NCBI GenBank assembly: GCA_020726505.1
Contig: JAHLEZ010000006.1
Location: 3,038,001-3,102,000, forward strand
Length of the DNA: 64,000 nt
Direction of reading: 5' to 3'
From: Leptodontidium sp. MPI-SDFR-AT-0119
Taxonomy: Eukaryota > Ascomycota > Leotiomycetes > Helotiales > Leptodontidiaceae
This document shows, piece after piece, positions 10,591-21,100 of the stretch (position 1 is its first letter; each line of letters starts with the position of its first letter). Both the position numbers and the translations under genes were made by a program. A model generated the notes under the pieces. The model did not search any database, was not told where the DNA came from, and was given only the letters and a program-made list of their open reading frames with translations.

Positions 10591-12360
10591 ATGCCTGAAA
10601 ACGCATACCCAGATCCCACCGATACAGGCACTCTCCGACCGAAAGTCTAACCTTTATAACAACGCGGAACGCGATTTGAGCCAATGATATTAGAGGATTT
10701 CGACTTCCAGGTCACCTTACTTGATTCCTGCTCTCTAGAGGACCCTATTACCTTATTCACTTAATATTACAACGAAGACATAATAGACCAAATCGTTTCC
10801 GCTATAAATAGTTACCAAAGGACTTTACCCGATAATGACCTCAAGCCAAATTCTCGTGTAAAGGATTGGTTTCCTACCTGTCGAAAGGAAATCTACTTGT
10901 ATTTGGCCATGTGCATTTATATGATAGTTTATCTTACTAACGCAATATTCGACTACTGGGATACAAAGCCGATAACCCCTTTTTATGCTATTACAAAGGT
11001 CTTTTCCCGTAATAGGTTTCAAGAGCTTCGGCGGCGATTTCGTATATGTGAAGATGAGAAGTCTTATATCTTTGATTAAGTGAGTGTAAACATTAAATTT
11101 TAGTCTTATCCCTTACTATTTTAATATTTACAAACATAGACTGAACCTCTCAATTCTTATATTCAAAAGGTTAATCTAAAGCTTTAGAAACCTGGCCAAG
11201 AACTCGCCGTAGACGAAGCTATTCAGCGATATACTAGGAGATCTCACTTTATTACTATGATCCTAAACAAACTTACTCCCACTAGTATTAAGATATAAGT
11301 AGTTGCACAAAGGGGCTTCTTTTTATAATGGAGTTACTACTAATTAGGACGATCCGGCGGTGTACACAAGGTCCGCAAAATGCGAGGGCTAAATGCTACT
11401 TAATCGGTTGTATTACACCTTCTTAAGTAACTACCAGGCTCGTTATACCACGTCTATTTAGACAATCTATTTACATTAACTGCCTTGTTCGAACGTTTGC
11501 GGAAAGAAGGATATGCCGTAACAGGCACGTGTCGGATCTCCTCTGGTGTGTATCAAGACATTGTGAAGTTGAAGAAAACTAGGGAAAAAGGGGCTAATGC
11601 GATGCCTTGGGGCACTATAGTCGCGATCCTAACTAAGTCTAATTAGGTAATATATACAGGCTTTCAAGACGGTGCCTTTGCCCTTGTAATGTCGATATAT
11701 TGGGATAGTGAAAAGAAGGTTTCTATAGTGCGAAAACGACTAAAAAAGACTGCTAATAATGCAGCTGTTTCTCAGAAACCTTTCAGTAACGAAGCTACTA
11801 AAGAGCTCAATATTCCTGAGTTGTATGACGCCTACAACCACCACATAGGGAGCGTCGATCTTGGTGATTAACTTCAAGGGAGCAACGGGGGCCTTAAACG
11901 ACTTCGCAGAGGCGCAGTACAAGCTTTGCAGTAATACTTATTGCTAGTTGTACTTACTAACTACTACTTGATTGCTCGATATGTGGGGGAGCCTTTATAG
12001 CACGTCAAACTCAACGCTCAACACGATTTCCGTATATAAGTGGTCAAGGCATTATTAGCTATGGGACAGGATGCCCCTGGGTCACGAAAAAGACGTATTT
12101 CAGGTATATCTAAAGACGGTTTCTCTGTTCTAATACATCGGCATGAGTATATTAAAATGTCAACTTCATCGAATTGCGCTTGTTATAAAGGTGGGAGGTT
12201 TCATGATCAGGGGAGGAACGAGTAGCTCTAGCTGAAATTGTAGCTAATTAGGGCCGCCCAAGCAAAAGGACTACTACTACGTGGGGCTGTAAGCAATGTG
12301 GAGTCTATATTTGCAAAAAGTCCAATTGTTTTGCGTTGTATTATAGAAAATCATAGAAAT
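10591..12360 (+). pseudogene. piggyBac transposase (DDE_Tnp_1_7-like), broken
   Basis: Starts at an ATG (MPENAYPDPTDTGTL...). It shows the family in order: the region around VKDWFPTCRKEIYLYLAM and ITKVFSRNRFQELRRRFRI (10855-11050); QELAVDEAIQRYTGRSHF, carrying a catalytic-type Asp (about 11198-11250); YLDNLFT in the second Asp region (about 11455-11475); YNHHIGSVDLGD (about 11830-11870); and a C-terminal Cys-rich finger (CKQCGVYICKKSNCFALYYR, about 12288-12350). Stops such as TAA or TAG for Gln or Trp and frame shifts break it, so it is inactive. Members of the family excise precisely and insert at TTAA. Confidence 0.75.
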
Positions 12361-12479
12361 AAGGTGTGAAATTGACTAATTTAGATGAATCTTGAAAATT
12401 CAGCGGTCCTCGCTTAAAATTAGGGGCTCGCTACAGGGCCTTGCCCCCTGTAGCGCCATACGTTCCTGGTGGCACTTAA

Positions 12480-13594
12480 GGGGATAAGGTACCAGGCATA
12501 CGTAAATAGCATTATTACGCTCTGATTATTTATTAACGCCGTCTCGAAGGACTTTAGTAGTGGTTTGCAACGTGAGATCTTCTGGCCGTAATATGCTATC
12601 GAAGCCCACCAGGTACGACTGCTATTTTTCTCTGTTTAGTACTCGTGTTTTATTTACTTAGTTAACCGAGGCCAGTTTTAACGTCTTCTTAATAACCTTC
12701 TAGTACAAATTAGTATTACTGGACCAGTCGTTATCTCGCTTATTAAGCACTCTTATTTTTACTTCCTTTATATAGGGTGGTACACTTAATTCCACTTCCT
12801 TACGATTTAAAGCGAGTCCTTAGTTTTGTTAAAGAAACGTTTATTAAACCCTCCTATTCGGAAAAGGAGGATATACATCAAACCATCCTTTAGCATACGA
12901 GCTTCGGCATCGTTTATCTCAATACTAATACCCTCTACCCGTATGTCATGAAGGAACTTCCAAAAGCGGTAGTATTTCCGGTAATTCTCCGAGGTCCTTC
13001 CTTTCGAAACGACGTCGACAAGTGTCACGATCTAAAGGATCACGTGTGTCTTGGCCCTGAGGCTCGGCAGACACGCTACATAAAGAAGCCAAAGACGAGG
13101 AGATTAGTTAACATGGCTAATACTATAATCTTAATACTAGAGGACATAAACTATATTATAGGACAGGAAGTTACGTGAGGGATCCCTTAGGAATTAAGAG
13201 GATTTAGGGATCTAAGGGATTTAGTTATAATCAAAGTTTTATATAAATAAAGCAGTCTCTTAAGTAATAAAGCTTCGTACTTAAATTTATATAATAGTTT
13301 AACTATTACTTATAACGTCTTAATTCTAATTAAGAACCGAACCTCTTATGACTTTACTTCTTAATTAATACTAACTAACGAGCTTATACGCCGCGTACTA
13401 GTTAGAACAAGGAACGTTACACTTTAAGCACCCCACTTAAAGTATTATCACTCGACAAGATAGCTCCTAACACTTTTAGAGGATCCGTGAAAGGAGAAGG
13501 TAGCGAGGTAGGAACCGGGACTAAAGACGCCGTCGTTAAGCCCAGAGCACCTAAGGTCTAGATGCCTAACACTTACTATAGGCAACAAAGTAAA
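12480..13594. other. unidentified degraded repeat or gene relic
   Basis: The - frame at 13028-12807 has coding character (MTLVDVVSKGRTSENYRKYY, then RFWKFLHDIRVEGISIEIND). A further - stretch near 12630-12560 reads YLVGFDSILRPEDLTLQTTT. I cannot assign a family. The two could belong to one decayed gene read right to left, cut on its left by piggyBac. 13200-13594 is AT-rich with no frame. Confidence 0.35.
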
Positions 13595-13895
13595 TGTTAC
13601 GACCTACGATGCGCCTCGTATTCTAACCGACACGGGCTCGTAGCATCGCTGGCTATGCGACGGCGCTAAGCCTAATAGGGAAGACTAAGTGGCGAGTATA
13701 TAATATGTGGATGTGAATAGCCCCTGACTGCGCTAGGCCCTATTAGGAGGGTCCTTCGTGTATTTATACTTAAGCTTTCCCTTATAGAGAGCTCTCCTTT
13801 CTCCTTGTCTTTTCTTTTCGATTCTGAGCGTAACTTTAAGTCTAAATATAAAGCTAAAGTCTACTCGCTATATTAACCTTTTATTAGCCGTAATA
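13595..13895 (+). repeat. 5' LTR of gypsy B2 (301 bp)
   Basis: From tgttacgacctacgatgcgc to agccgtaata. Well preserved at its start and matching the B LTRs at 27985-28284, 34258-34557, 55326-55627 and 4877-5178. Confidence 0.9.
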
Positions 13896-14569
13896 TAAGA
13901 AAAGACTAATACCCCTTTATTATAAAGCGTTATATTTTACTTAGTCTTACACTTTATTAACTTGCCCTCGTAATAAGTTAATAATAAGCTTTAACACCTT
14001 AACTTATTTAATAAATAAGTACCTCTTTACCTTAGTAGTAGATTATCCTAAAGAAAGCTAAATATTCTCTCGTAATTAACTTACCTTATTATAACTTAAC
14101 GCGCGCCCCTGTTTCGAACAAATGTCTAATTAATAAATCGATTAATAACCTCAAATACCCCTTAACCTCGTATTATTATTATTACTAACTTCTCCCCCTC
14201 GTTGGTGAAGCTCTAGAGAAAGAAGCGCCCCTTTACGGCTAGGCTTTATTAATATCCTTGTCCCTTTTATTAAGACTCTTTTAAAGGAACTGGACAGCTT
14301 TAAAGGATTCGATTTAGACTTAGAAGATAAACCCTAGAGTTTCTTTAATATATCACCGGAGCCTACTAATATAAAGGGCCTTACCCCCCGCTTAATAAGT
14401 TAAGGTAAATCAGTTAATTAAGGACTCTGTTAGCTCTACTATCGCCGCCGCTGTCACGTAAGCCCTCACTTAATATACTATTAATAACCCCGTCAGGAGA
14501 CTCGCACTCCTTCCCCTCCTTACGACCAGTTAACACGTGCTTTTACGGCGGACCTTTAGTTAACCGCCG

Positions 14570-14735
14570 TGTTGGAAATCATATGATCCAAGAATCACGT
14601 GGATATAGAAGGCGCTAGAAGCCTTGATTTATAAATATATAGAAAGCTCTCGAAGCTCTCTCTTATATATATAAACTAACTTACTCTCACTTTACTTTTA
14701 GAAGAGTAAGGCATATAAATAGTCAAATTGTAATA
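14570..14735 (+). repeat. 5' LTR of element F (166 bp)
   Basis: Starts tgttggaaatcatatgatcc and ends caaattgtaata (RIP form of ...gtgaca). It contains short inverted segments (gaagctctc, aagcctt). The 3' copy is split by the Tc1-like insertion. Confidence 0.8.
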
Positions 14736-14934
14736 TAGTAATAATTCGAGTAAGATCTCTTCTTTATATACTCTCCTAGTAAAGCTCCTTATCGTTAACT
14801 AAAGCCGTGATTCTCTACGATAATAGGAGACCTATTTAGTCGTAAGAGGACTTCCCTCTCTAAACTAATAAGAGTTAGTCTCCTAAAGAAATAAGAACTA
14901 GAGGAATAGTTACCTCGTTAAATATAAAGTAAAG

Positions 14935-15150
14935 ACAAATAGAAGAGCTAGAGCTATAGAGCCTGTACTAAAGCTAGAGTTAGCTAAAGAGCTAGAACTA
15001 GAGCTAGAGCTAAGGGACAAAGGCTAGAGCTAGAGCCTGTGCTAGAGCCAGAGCTAGAGCTAGAGCTAGAGCTAAGGGACACATAAGTTAGAGCTAGAGC
15101 TATTAAGCTAGAGCTAGAACTAGAGGCTAAAGCTAAAGTGCTAGAGCTAT
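14935..15150 (+). repeat. degenerate 6-bp tandem repeat (gagcta)n
   Basis: About 200 bp inside element F is built from imperfect gagcta/gctaga units with interspersed spacers (agggacaaagg, agggacacataag). In one frame it reads alternating Glu-Leu, in another Ala-Arg. The repeat is cleaner than the surrounding RIP-damaged DNA. Confidence 0.7.
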
Positions 15151-15419
15151 TTAGATAACTATAAAGCCGTCGTTTTGTCGTCTTGATATCGAGTTAGAGG
15201 ATACTTAGATTAAGGGGGCGTATTAGAAATTATATAATCTAAGAATTACGTGGATATAGAAGGCTTTAGAAGCCTTAATTTGTAAACACATAGAAAGCTC
15301 TTGAAGCTCTCTCTTATATACTTCGTACATGCCCGAAATATTGTACATTTTGCATTCGAGTTAGTTCTAGAGGCTTCTATTAGACAGGGGTTCATATAGG
15401 GGGTACTACCTAATAATAA

Positions 15420-16523
15420 ATCTATATTAACTCGTCGCTTTTCCGGTTAGAATTTACTACTTTTATTATAAAATCTTTATTAAGTGTACTTATACTAAAA
15501 ACCTTAACGAAACAAACCTCTTAAGATAAACGATTACACTATTAAACGCCCTACTTTAAGGCAAGTTAGACTTAAGATTAGATTGCCCTTTAATTAAATC
15601 TCACTCGCCGTTAAGTCTAATACGTATTAGCCACTTAATTGACACCTCAATACTACCGCCGCGGCTGTAAAGCTTACCTAAATACGCTATAACGAAAGCG
15701 TCTTATCTAATAGATTACTACCTTAAAAGCGAATCGTCGAGTTTAATAAGCTAATATTCCTTTAATTTTTAAGTAAGATGTCGGTCTTCACGTAATTCGT
15801 ACCGCATTTAAGAAGGAAGGCTTCGTCCGCCGAATTACACGCTAAAAACTAGTCCTTACGTATATAAATAAGGTTTAATAATTATAATAGGTTATTAAAC
15901 ACGAGGATTAGACTAAAGAATAGTAGTTTTCGATCTGTTAAAGTAACGAAACTTAGGTATAACTAAGGAAACATACAAAGGATTAAATTACTTTAAAAAT
16001 AAGGGAAGAAGAACTTTTTTTATAATAATTACGTAATAAATCGATATTAAAGGAAGATTAAATAAATGTTTTAGGGGATAATATTAGGGAAATACGGCTA
16101 ATATAAGGAGTTGTTTTAGGAGAAGGATTAAGAGACAATTAATAAAGGTTCGTATTTAGGAATTATTATCTTAAAAGTTTAAGAGATCTTATAGTAATAT
16201 CCTGAGCTTTAATTTTAATAAAATAATACTAAAGGGTACGCTTTTAAGTATATATAATTAGTATTTAAAGTAATTAAGATTACTCTTATCTTTTGGCCTA
16301 CGAATTCTCCTGATTTAAATCCTATTAAGACTATTTGGGATAATATAAAGGATTATATTAAGGCAAAATACCTAGAGGTTTATAAGTCGCATAAGAGATT
16401 ACGGGAAGTTATAATAGAGGTGTAAGAATTAATAACAATTAAAAGGATTAGAGAGTTAATCCGGGAGATACTAAAGAGATATAAAGTAGTAATTGTAATT
16501 AAAGGAGGACATACAAAATACTA
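15420..16523 (+). pseudogene. Tc1-family transposase, broken
   Basis: The C-terminal part is unmistakable: NSPDLNPIKTIWDNIKDYIK near 16303-16362, the DDE-domain block following the second catalytic Asp. The Glu position of the motif reads Lys/Thr here (PIKTIW instead of PIENVW), so the catalytic acid is lost. Then come KRLREVIIEV, RIRELIREILKRYK and IKGGHTKY before the stop at 16521-16523. The N-terminal half has many stops. The enzyme would cut and paste at TA sites; this copy cannot. Confidence 0.75.
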
Positions 16524-16694
16524 AGGGGATTAAGTAAAGTAGTATTGCCAAGTATTTAGCTTTTATAAGTCTATACACGGACTAGAATTGTACATTATTT
16601 ATCTATGATACTGTTGGTATCTAACCAAGGTTCGATACCTGATATCAGGGTGACAAAGAATACAACAAGTGAAGTTTGATCAAGTATATTCCGT

Positions 16695-16716
16695 GTGTCC
16701 CTTTCGTACGAAAGGG
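16695..16716. repeat. 18-bp perfect palindrome
   Basis: ccctttcgtacgaaaggg is fully self-complementary. It lies in the unexplained right part of the Tc1-like insertion, together with a second cgtacgaaa at about 16773. It could form a cruciform or be a terminal-repeat remnant. Confidence 0.6.
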
Positions 16717-17050
16717 AAAGCTACCTTAAATACATTAAGTACTAAACCCCGTAGCTCGTATAAGCATTACTCGTACGAAACCAGGAGGCAAGGTATGAAA
16801 CCAAGCTTCATTTGGCCAGGAGAGACGACTATCTTTGGAAGCTGTCAGAGTAAGAGAATGCCCCTCAGCTAAGGCTATCCCAACAGATACGAAGTATATA
16901 AACCAACCTACTCTCACTCTGCCTTTAGAAGAGTGAGGCATACAAATAGTCAAAATGTGACACGCCGACTATTACCTACTTAAGCTGAACCTTACTATCC
17001 CTGCCGTCGAGCCTAATAAAGTCAAGTACCCCCCGTACCTCCTTTAGTGA

Positions 17051-17343
17051 TGTTAGATTTTGACTTCGGTAACTCGTGCCGATTCTACGCTAGAGAACAG
17101 CCGAAGTAATCTCCACTGCTTACGCGGCTCGGAAATTACTCTCGTATTCGATTACGTAGTCGAATCTTCTAGAGAAGTCGATTACGTAATTATTAAAGCT
17201 TTTAGAGAAGCTATTATTATATATATAACTACTAAAGAGCCCTTATAGCTCTTCTCTCAAGTAAGTAAGCAATCTACTTTGTCTCTAATCACGAGTTTAC
17301 TTACTGCGCTTCCTCTCTTCTGATTGGCCCACTTATTTTCACA
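17051..17343 (+). repeat. 5' LTR of copia E (293 bp)
   Basis: From tgttagattttgacttcggt to cacttattttcaca. It contains repeated gattacgta blocks (17149-17159; 17180-17190), one forming TTACGTAA (17182-17189), a bZIP (Yap/CRE-like) site. Related copies are the split right LTR and the solo LTR at 50767-51057. Confidence 0.9.
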
Positions 17344-18139
17344 TGGTAGCAATTCGCTAAGGTGGCCTATAATATTAGTTACCGACACACTATTCCCGAT
17401 TGAGACTACTAACTGGACTCGGACTAGTATTACCGCTGCTTCCGTTTAAACGCTTATCGAGAAAGCCATACTAGCTTCTCTTAATTAAAGCAAGCTAGTC
17501 CCCTTTAAGCCCTTACTAACCCGATTAGGACGTATTACGGACCCGAGGCCTTTGACCCTGAGACTAAACCCTAGGGAAATTATAACCTAGTGGTCCCTAG
17601 ACGTTATAAGCGTGCGTAGCCACCTAGATTGCGGTTCTAGGTCTTATAATAAGTTTCTCATTCCTAGGTGCCTATACCTTTTACGGCGCTAGTAGTGGCT
17701 ATTAGTAGCGTATTAGCGTGGCTGTATTAGGGAGTGGCTGTCCGGATCGTTACTAGTCTAGCACAAATTACAGTGGTTTTAGGCTTTTCTAGCTATATAA
17801 GAAGCCATCCTCAGAGAGGGTTATAGTTAGTTGAGCTTATTTACCTCCTGTGAGAGAAACTAAGCTAGTAGTGGCGCTAGCGTTGTAATAAGAGCCTAAG
17901 CAAACCGCTGGGAATCCTATTATAATACTAGCTAAACGAAACCCTTAGTAAGGTAATATATAAGTCCTTAGCAAGACTTTTTACCTTAATATATCGATTT
18001 AAATCGATTTAGGGCACACCAAATCAAAGAGGGAGCCTCAACGTGAGGTTATAAAGACTAAAATAGTCTAATAAATCACTATAAGTGATATTTGCCGAGA
18101 GGAATCAAAGAAGCTAAACTCAATTGAGATAAGCTCAAA
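17344..18139 (+). other. leader of copia E between LTR and gag
   Basis: The untranslated leader. It starts tggtagcaattcgctaagg, the position of the primer-binding site in copia elements. No coding frame is seen. Confidence 0.6.
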
Positions 18140-21100
18140 ATGGCTGCTACTGCCTTTAAGGGAGAGAAACTAGTAGGGAAATCTAACTATATTAAGTGAA
18201 TAAATCCCGCTAGTCTATTCCTGGAAATTAATGGTTATATGCCTTATATTTCCGGCAAAGCTTCACCTCCGGATTAAACCTTGTATTACGCTAGGGGTAC
18301 CGAAGGAGGTAGAGCCGTATTAGCCCCCTACTCTCAAGAGCTAGCTGTAAAATACTATGAAAAGCTAGACTACTTTGAGACTCAGAGCTAAAAAGCGCTA
18401 GGGGCGCTAAAGTCGATTATATCGCTGGAGAATCAAGAGCGATTTAAAGACAAAAATACGGCTAAAAAGCTGTGGAACGCTATTTAAGCTACTTTCGGTT
18501 AATTAACGCTAGAGCTAGTTGGCCGTTATATAAACTAAATCGTCGACTCTAATTACAGCTCTTATAAGAGCATAGACGAATATACTAGCGTAATCTAATC
18601 GAGCGCCATATACTTAAAACAGCTAGACTGTGAGATGCCTAAGCCCGTAATAGCTAGCCTAATACTAAAAGGCTTGCCGAGCTCTTTTGACGCCTTTTTG
18701 TCTCGTAAATACGAGAAAATGTCAGGTGATCTTAAGAATATCGATATTAACGGTCTAATTAACGACTTAATTTTGGAAGAAGTTCGCATAGGCGCTAACG
18801 CTGACCTTAACGCTAATAAAGCGTCTAAAGGCAGTAGAGGCAATAACAGAAAATACTGTAATAAATGCAGAGTCACGGGACATATAACGTCTACGTGCTG
18901 GGTCTTACACCTAGAGCTAAAGCCTAATAATTCGGAAAATCCGAATAATAAGCCTAATAAGGCTAAAAAGGCTAAGGAGTTAAAAGGCGAGCAGAAAACA
19001 GAGTCTAGTAAGGCTATTATGACCGTATTTAAGACTAATTCGCCGCCAAATAAGTATATAACGGCTAGAAAGCCTATAAAGGCAAATAAGCCTAAAATGC
19101 AGCTTGAACCTTCCCTATTTATAAGTACTTTTATAAATACCGTAGTAAAGGACTTAAGCGAATCCGATTCTGACCAATTAGAACGTGATATTGCAAATTA
19201 AGCTTTTAGAACCGTCTATAATTACAGACTAGTTCTAGACTCCGGTGCTAGCGAGCACTATACGCCTAATAAGGGATGGCTTCTTAATTATAAGCCTACT
19301 CTTCGAAAAACAGTTACAATAGCCAATGGCGACGTATTACTGATAATAGGCACGGGAGATATCCCTATTAAGGGCAATAATGGCTTAGAAGTAGTTATAT
19401 AGCGGGTAAACTATATTCCGGGGCTAAAAACGACCCTATTAAGCTTACGGGAGATGACTAAGAAAGGCTAGTCAATTAACTTTACTGAGAACGGTATTTT
19501 ATTAAAGTATAAAAAAGGCTAATTAGAGGCTAAATAAGACTATAACGCCTATTACGTTCAAGCGGAAGTTGACTACGACGTCTTAGAGCCTGTAATATAT
19601 TAGGTAGACTTAAATACGCCGCTAGACCTTTACTATAAGAGGCTAGTGTATATAAATAAAGAGTCGATTCTTAGAACAATCGAGAAAAGCCATAAATTAA
19701 AGAAAATCCGACAAAAATACGTAGAGCTAGCCGACTGTAACGCTTGTAATAGCGGCAAAATGCACGTGATCGGCAGTAAAAAGCCTATATTAGACGCGCT
19801 ACCCTTGACTATATTCGATATTAATATTGCAGGGCCTTTTAAAGTCAAAGGACTTAAAAGAGAGCGCTATATCCTCATAGTTACGTGTAAAGGATCACGA
19901 GCTATATGGCTATATGCCTTAAAACTCAAAGTCGACGCCTATGACGTCTTAATCGACTTTTGTAATATGATTAATAATTAATTTAATAGTTAAAATAGTA
20001 TTAAATATAAATTTATGGCGAACATTAAAGCTTTTAAGCTTAATAACGCAGGGGAGTTTAAGTCTAATAAATAGACGCTTTTTTGTAAGTAAAAAGGGTA
20101 TATTTGTGAATACACTAGCCCTTATTCTCCTTCCTAAAACGGGATAACCGAAAGATTAAATAAATACTTAATAGAACGGCTAATTAGCGTTTGTAAGGCT
20201 AAGAAGATACCCTTGTTTTTATGGCCATATGTATTATAAGGGATAGCTTATATTAAGAATCGGTTATATAACTCCGTTATAAAGAAGACGCCTTTTGAAG
20301 CTCTATACGGTAAATTACTGACAATCGATTATATTCGTATACTAGGCTCTTTAACTTACGTACTTGAGAATAAAAGAGCTCATAAGTTAGCTGATAAATC
20401 CGACAGGGGTATCCTTATAGGTTTTGAGTCTTCTAATAATTACTTGGTTTATTTACCGAGTAAAAGAGCCGTTAAAAGCTCTAAAAACGTCCTAATTAAA
20501 GAGGATTTAATCCTTAAGGACGATATGACGGAGGAAACCGATCTAAATTTCGACTACGATAATATAGTCGAAACACTTGAAGAGTTTGAAGGCGCTAGCG
20601 ATGATACTACTAAGCCAATAAATGGTATTAACGACGAAATACTTAATAAGGGTAATATAAGCGAAAAGTCGCCTATCGACTAATTAGAGGGCGAGGAAAC
20701 GGATTTTGAAGACGAATCCGACTTATTCGCACAAGAGCTTCCTCAAACGCTAAAGGTTAATAAAAGGCCTAATGCGGCTAGCCCGGAAATGCCTAAAGCG
20801 CCTATTAAAAGGCCTAGAAAGGATTATTCGAGCTAAGAGCCTAACGTCGTAACTAGAAACGCTAGTGCCGCCAAAGACTCTAATAACTCTTCAGAAAATC
20901 AGAATCAGCTAGTAATACAATTAAGCTCTAATACGGCTATTCGCCAGCTAAATAACTAGTTGATCAAAGAGGAAAAAGAAGCTTTTTCTGTCTATAAAGA
21001 CGCTAAGAGACTAGCTTCTATAGCTCTAATAAGCTCTAAAATAAACGAAGATCTAGAAATGGGGCTAATAAAGCTACCTAAAGAGTTAGAGGCTGATAAA

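Larger units (their letters stand above)
10180..12479 (+). mobile_element. piggyBac-type DNA transposon relic
   Basis: TTAA occurs at both ends (10180-10183, 12476-12479). Terminal inverted repeats read TTAAGTGCCA then AACGTATGG on the left; the right end in reverse complement is TTAAGTGCCACC then GAACGTATGG. The inverted match also continues outward through the flank (acctttatcccc / ggggataaggt). So either the target was palindromic or the true ends lie slightly outside. The interior encodes a degraded piggyBac transposase on +. Total length is about 2.3 kb, including a small inverted-repeat insertion at 10251-10512. Confidence 0.75.
15321..16894 (+). mobile_element. Tc1/mariner-type transposon relic
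   Basis: Inserted in the F 3' LTR with TA on both sides (15319-15320, 16895-16896). The outermost 7 bp are inverted (cttcgta ... tacgaag). A further inverted match around aaatattgtacat (about 15336-15348) and the tgtacattattt block (about 16591-16602) may be the real TIR. If so, about 290 bp on the right side is extra DNA. The interior encodes a degraded Tc1-family transposase on +. Confidence 0.65.
14570..16962 (+). mobile_element. element F: short TRIM-like LTR retrotransposon
   Basis: Two similar LTRs (14570-14735; 15221-15318 continued at 16897-16962) flank only about 485 bp of internal DNA with no gag or pol. After the 5' LTR is tagtaataattcgag, resembling the tggtagcaattcgc primer-site region of copia E. 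Before the 3' LTR is a purine tract (taagggggcg), as in E (aagagggcg). The target duplication is cgccg (14565-14569, 16963-16967). Without the Tc1 insertion in its 3' LTR, F is about 0.8 kb. It is presumably mobilised in trans by a copia element such as E. Confidence 0.75.
15221..16962 (+). repeat. 3' LTR of element F, split by a Tc1-like insertion
   Basis: The left part, 15221-15320, matches 14570-14665. The right part, about 16895-16962, matches 14670-14735. It is followed by TSD cgccg. The gap between the parts is the DNA transposon described separately. Confidence 0.75.
13595..17050 (+). mobile_element. Ty3/gypsy element B2, 5' part, interrupted by F
   Basis: Begins with a B-family 5' LTR (13595-13895), then the leader and gag. 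It is the reverse complement of the right side of B3: the post-LTR sequence equals 34201-34257 inverted. Element F is inserted at 14569/14570, duplicating cgccg. B2 resumes at 16968 with sequence inverted relative to about 33500-33590. It ends at 17050 where copia E begins; the rest of B2 is not found to the right of E. Heavily RIP-mutated. Confidence 0.8.

Noticed and set aside
16669..16872. Short + and - frames in the right part of the Tc1-like insertion
   Set aside because: No similarity or coding character; a GC-richer non-coding segment is more likely.
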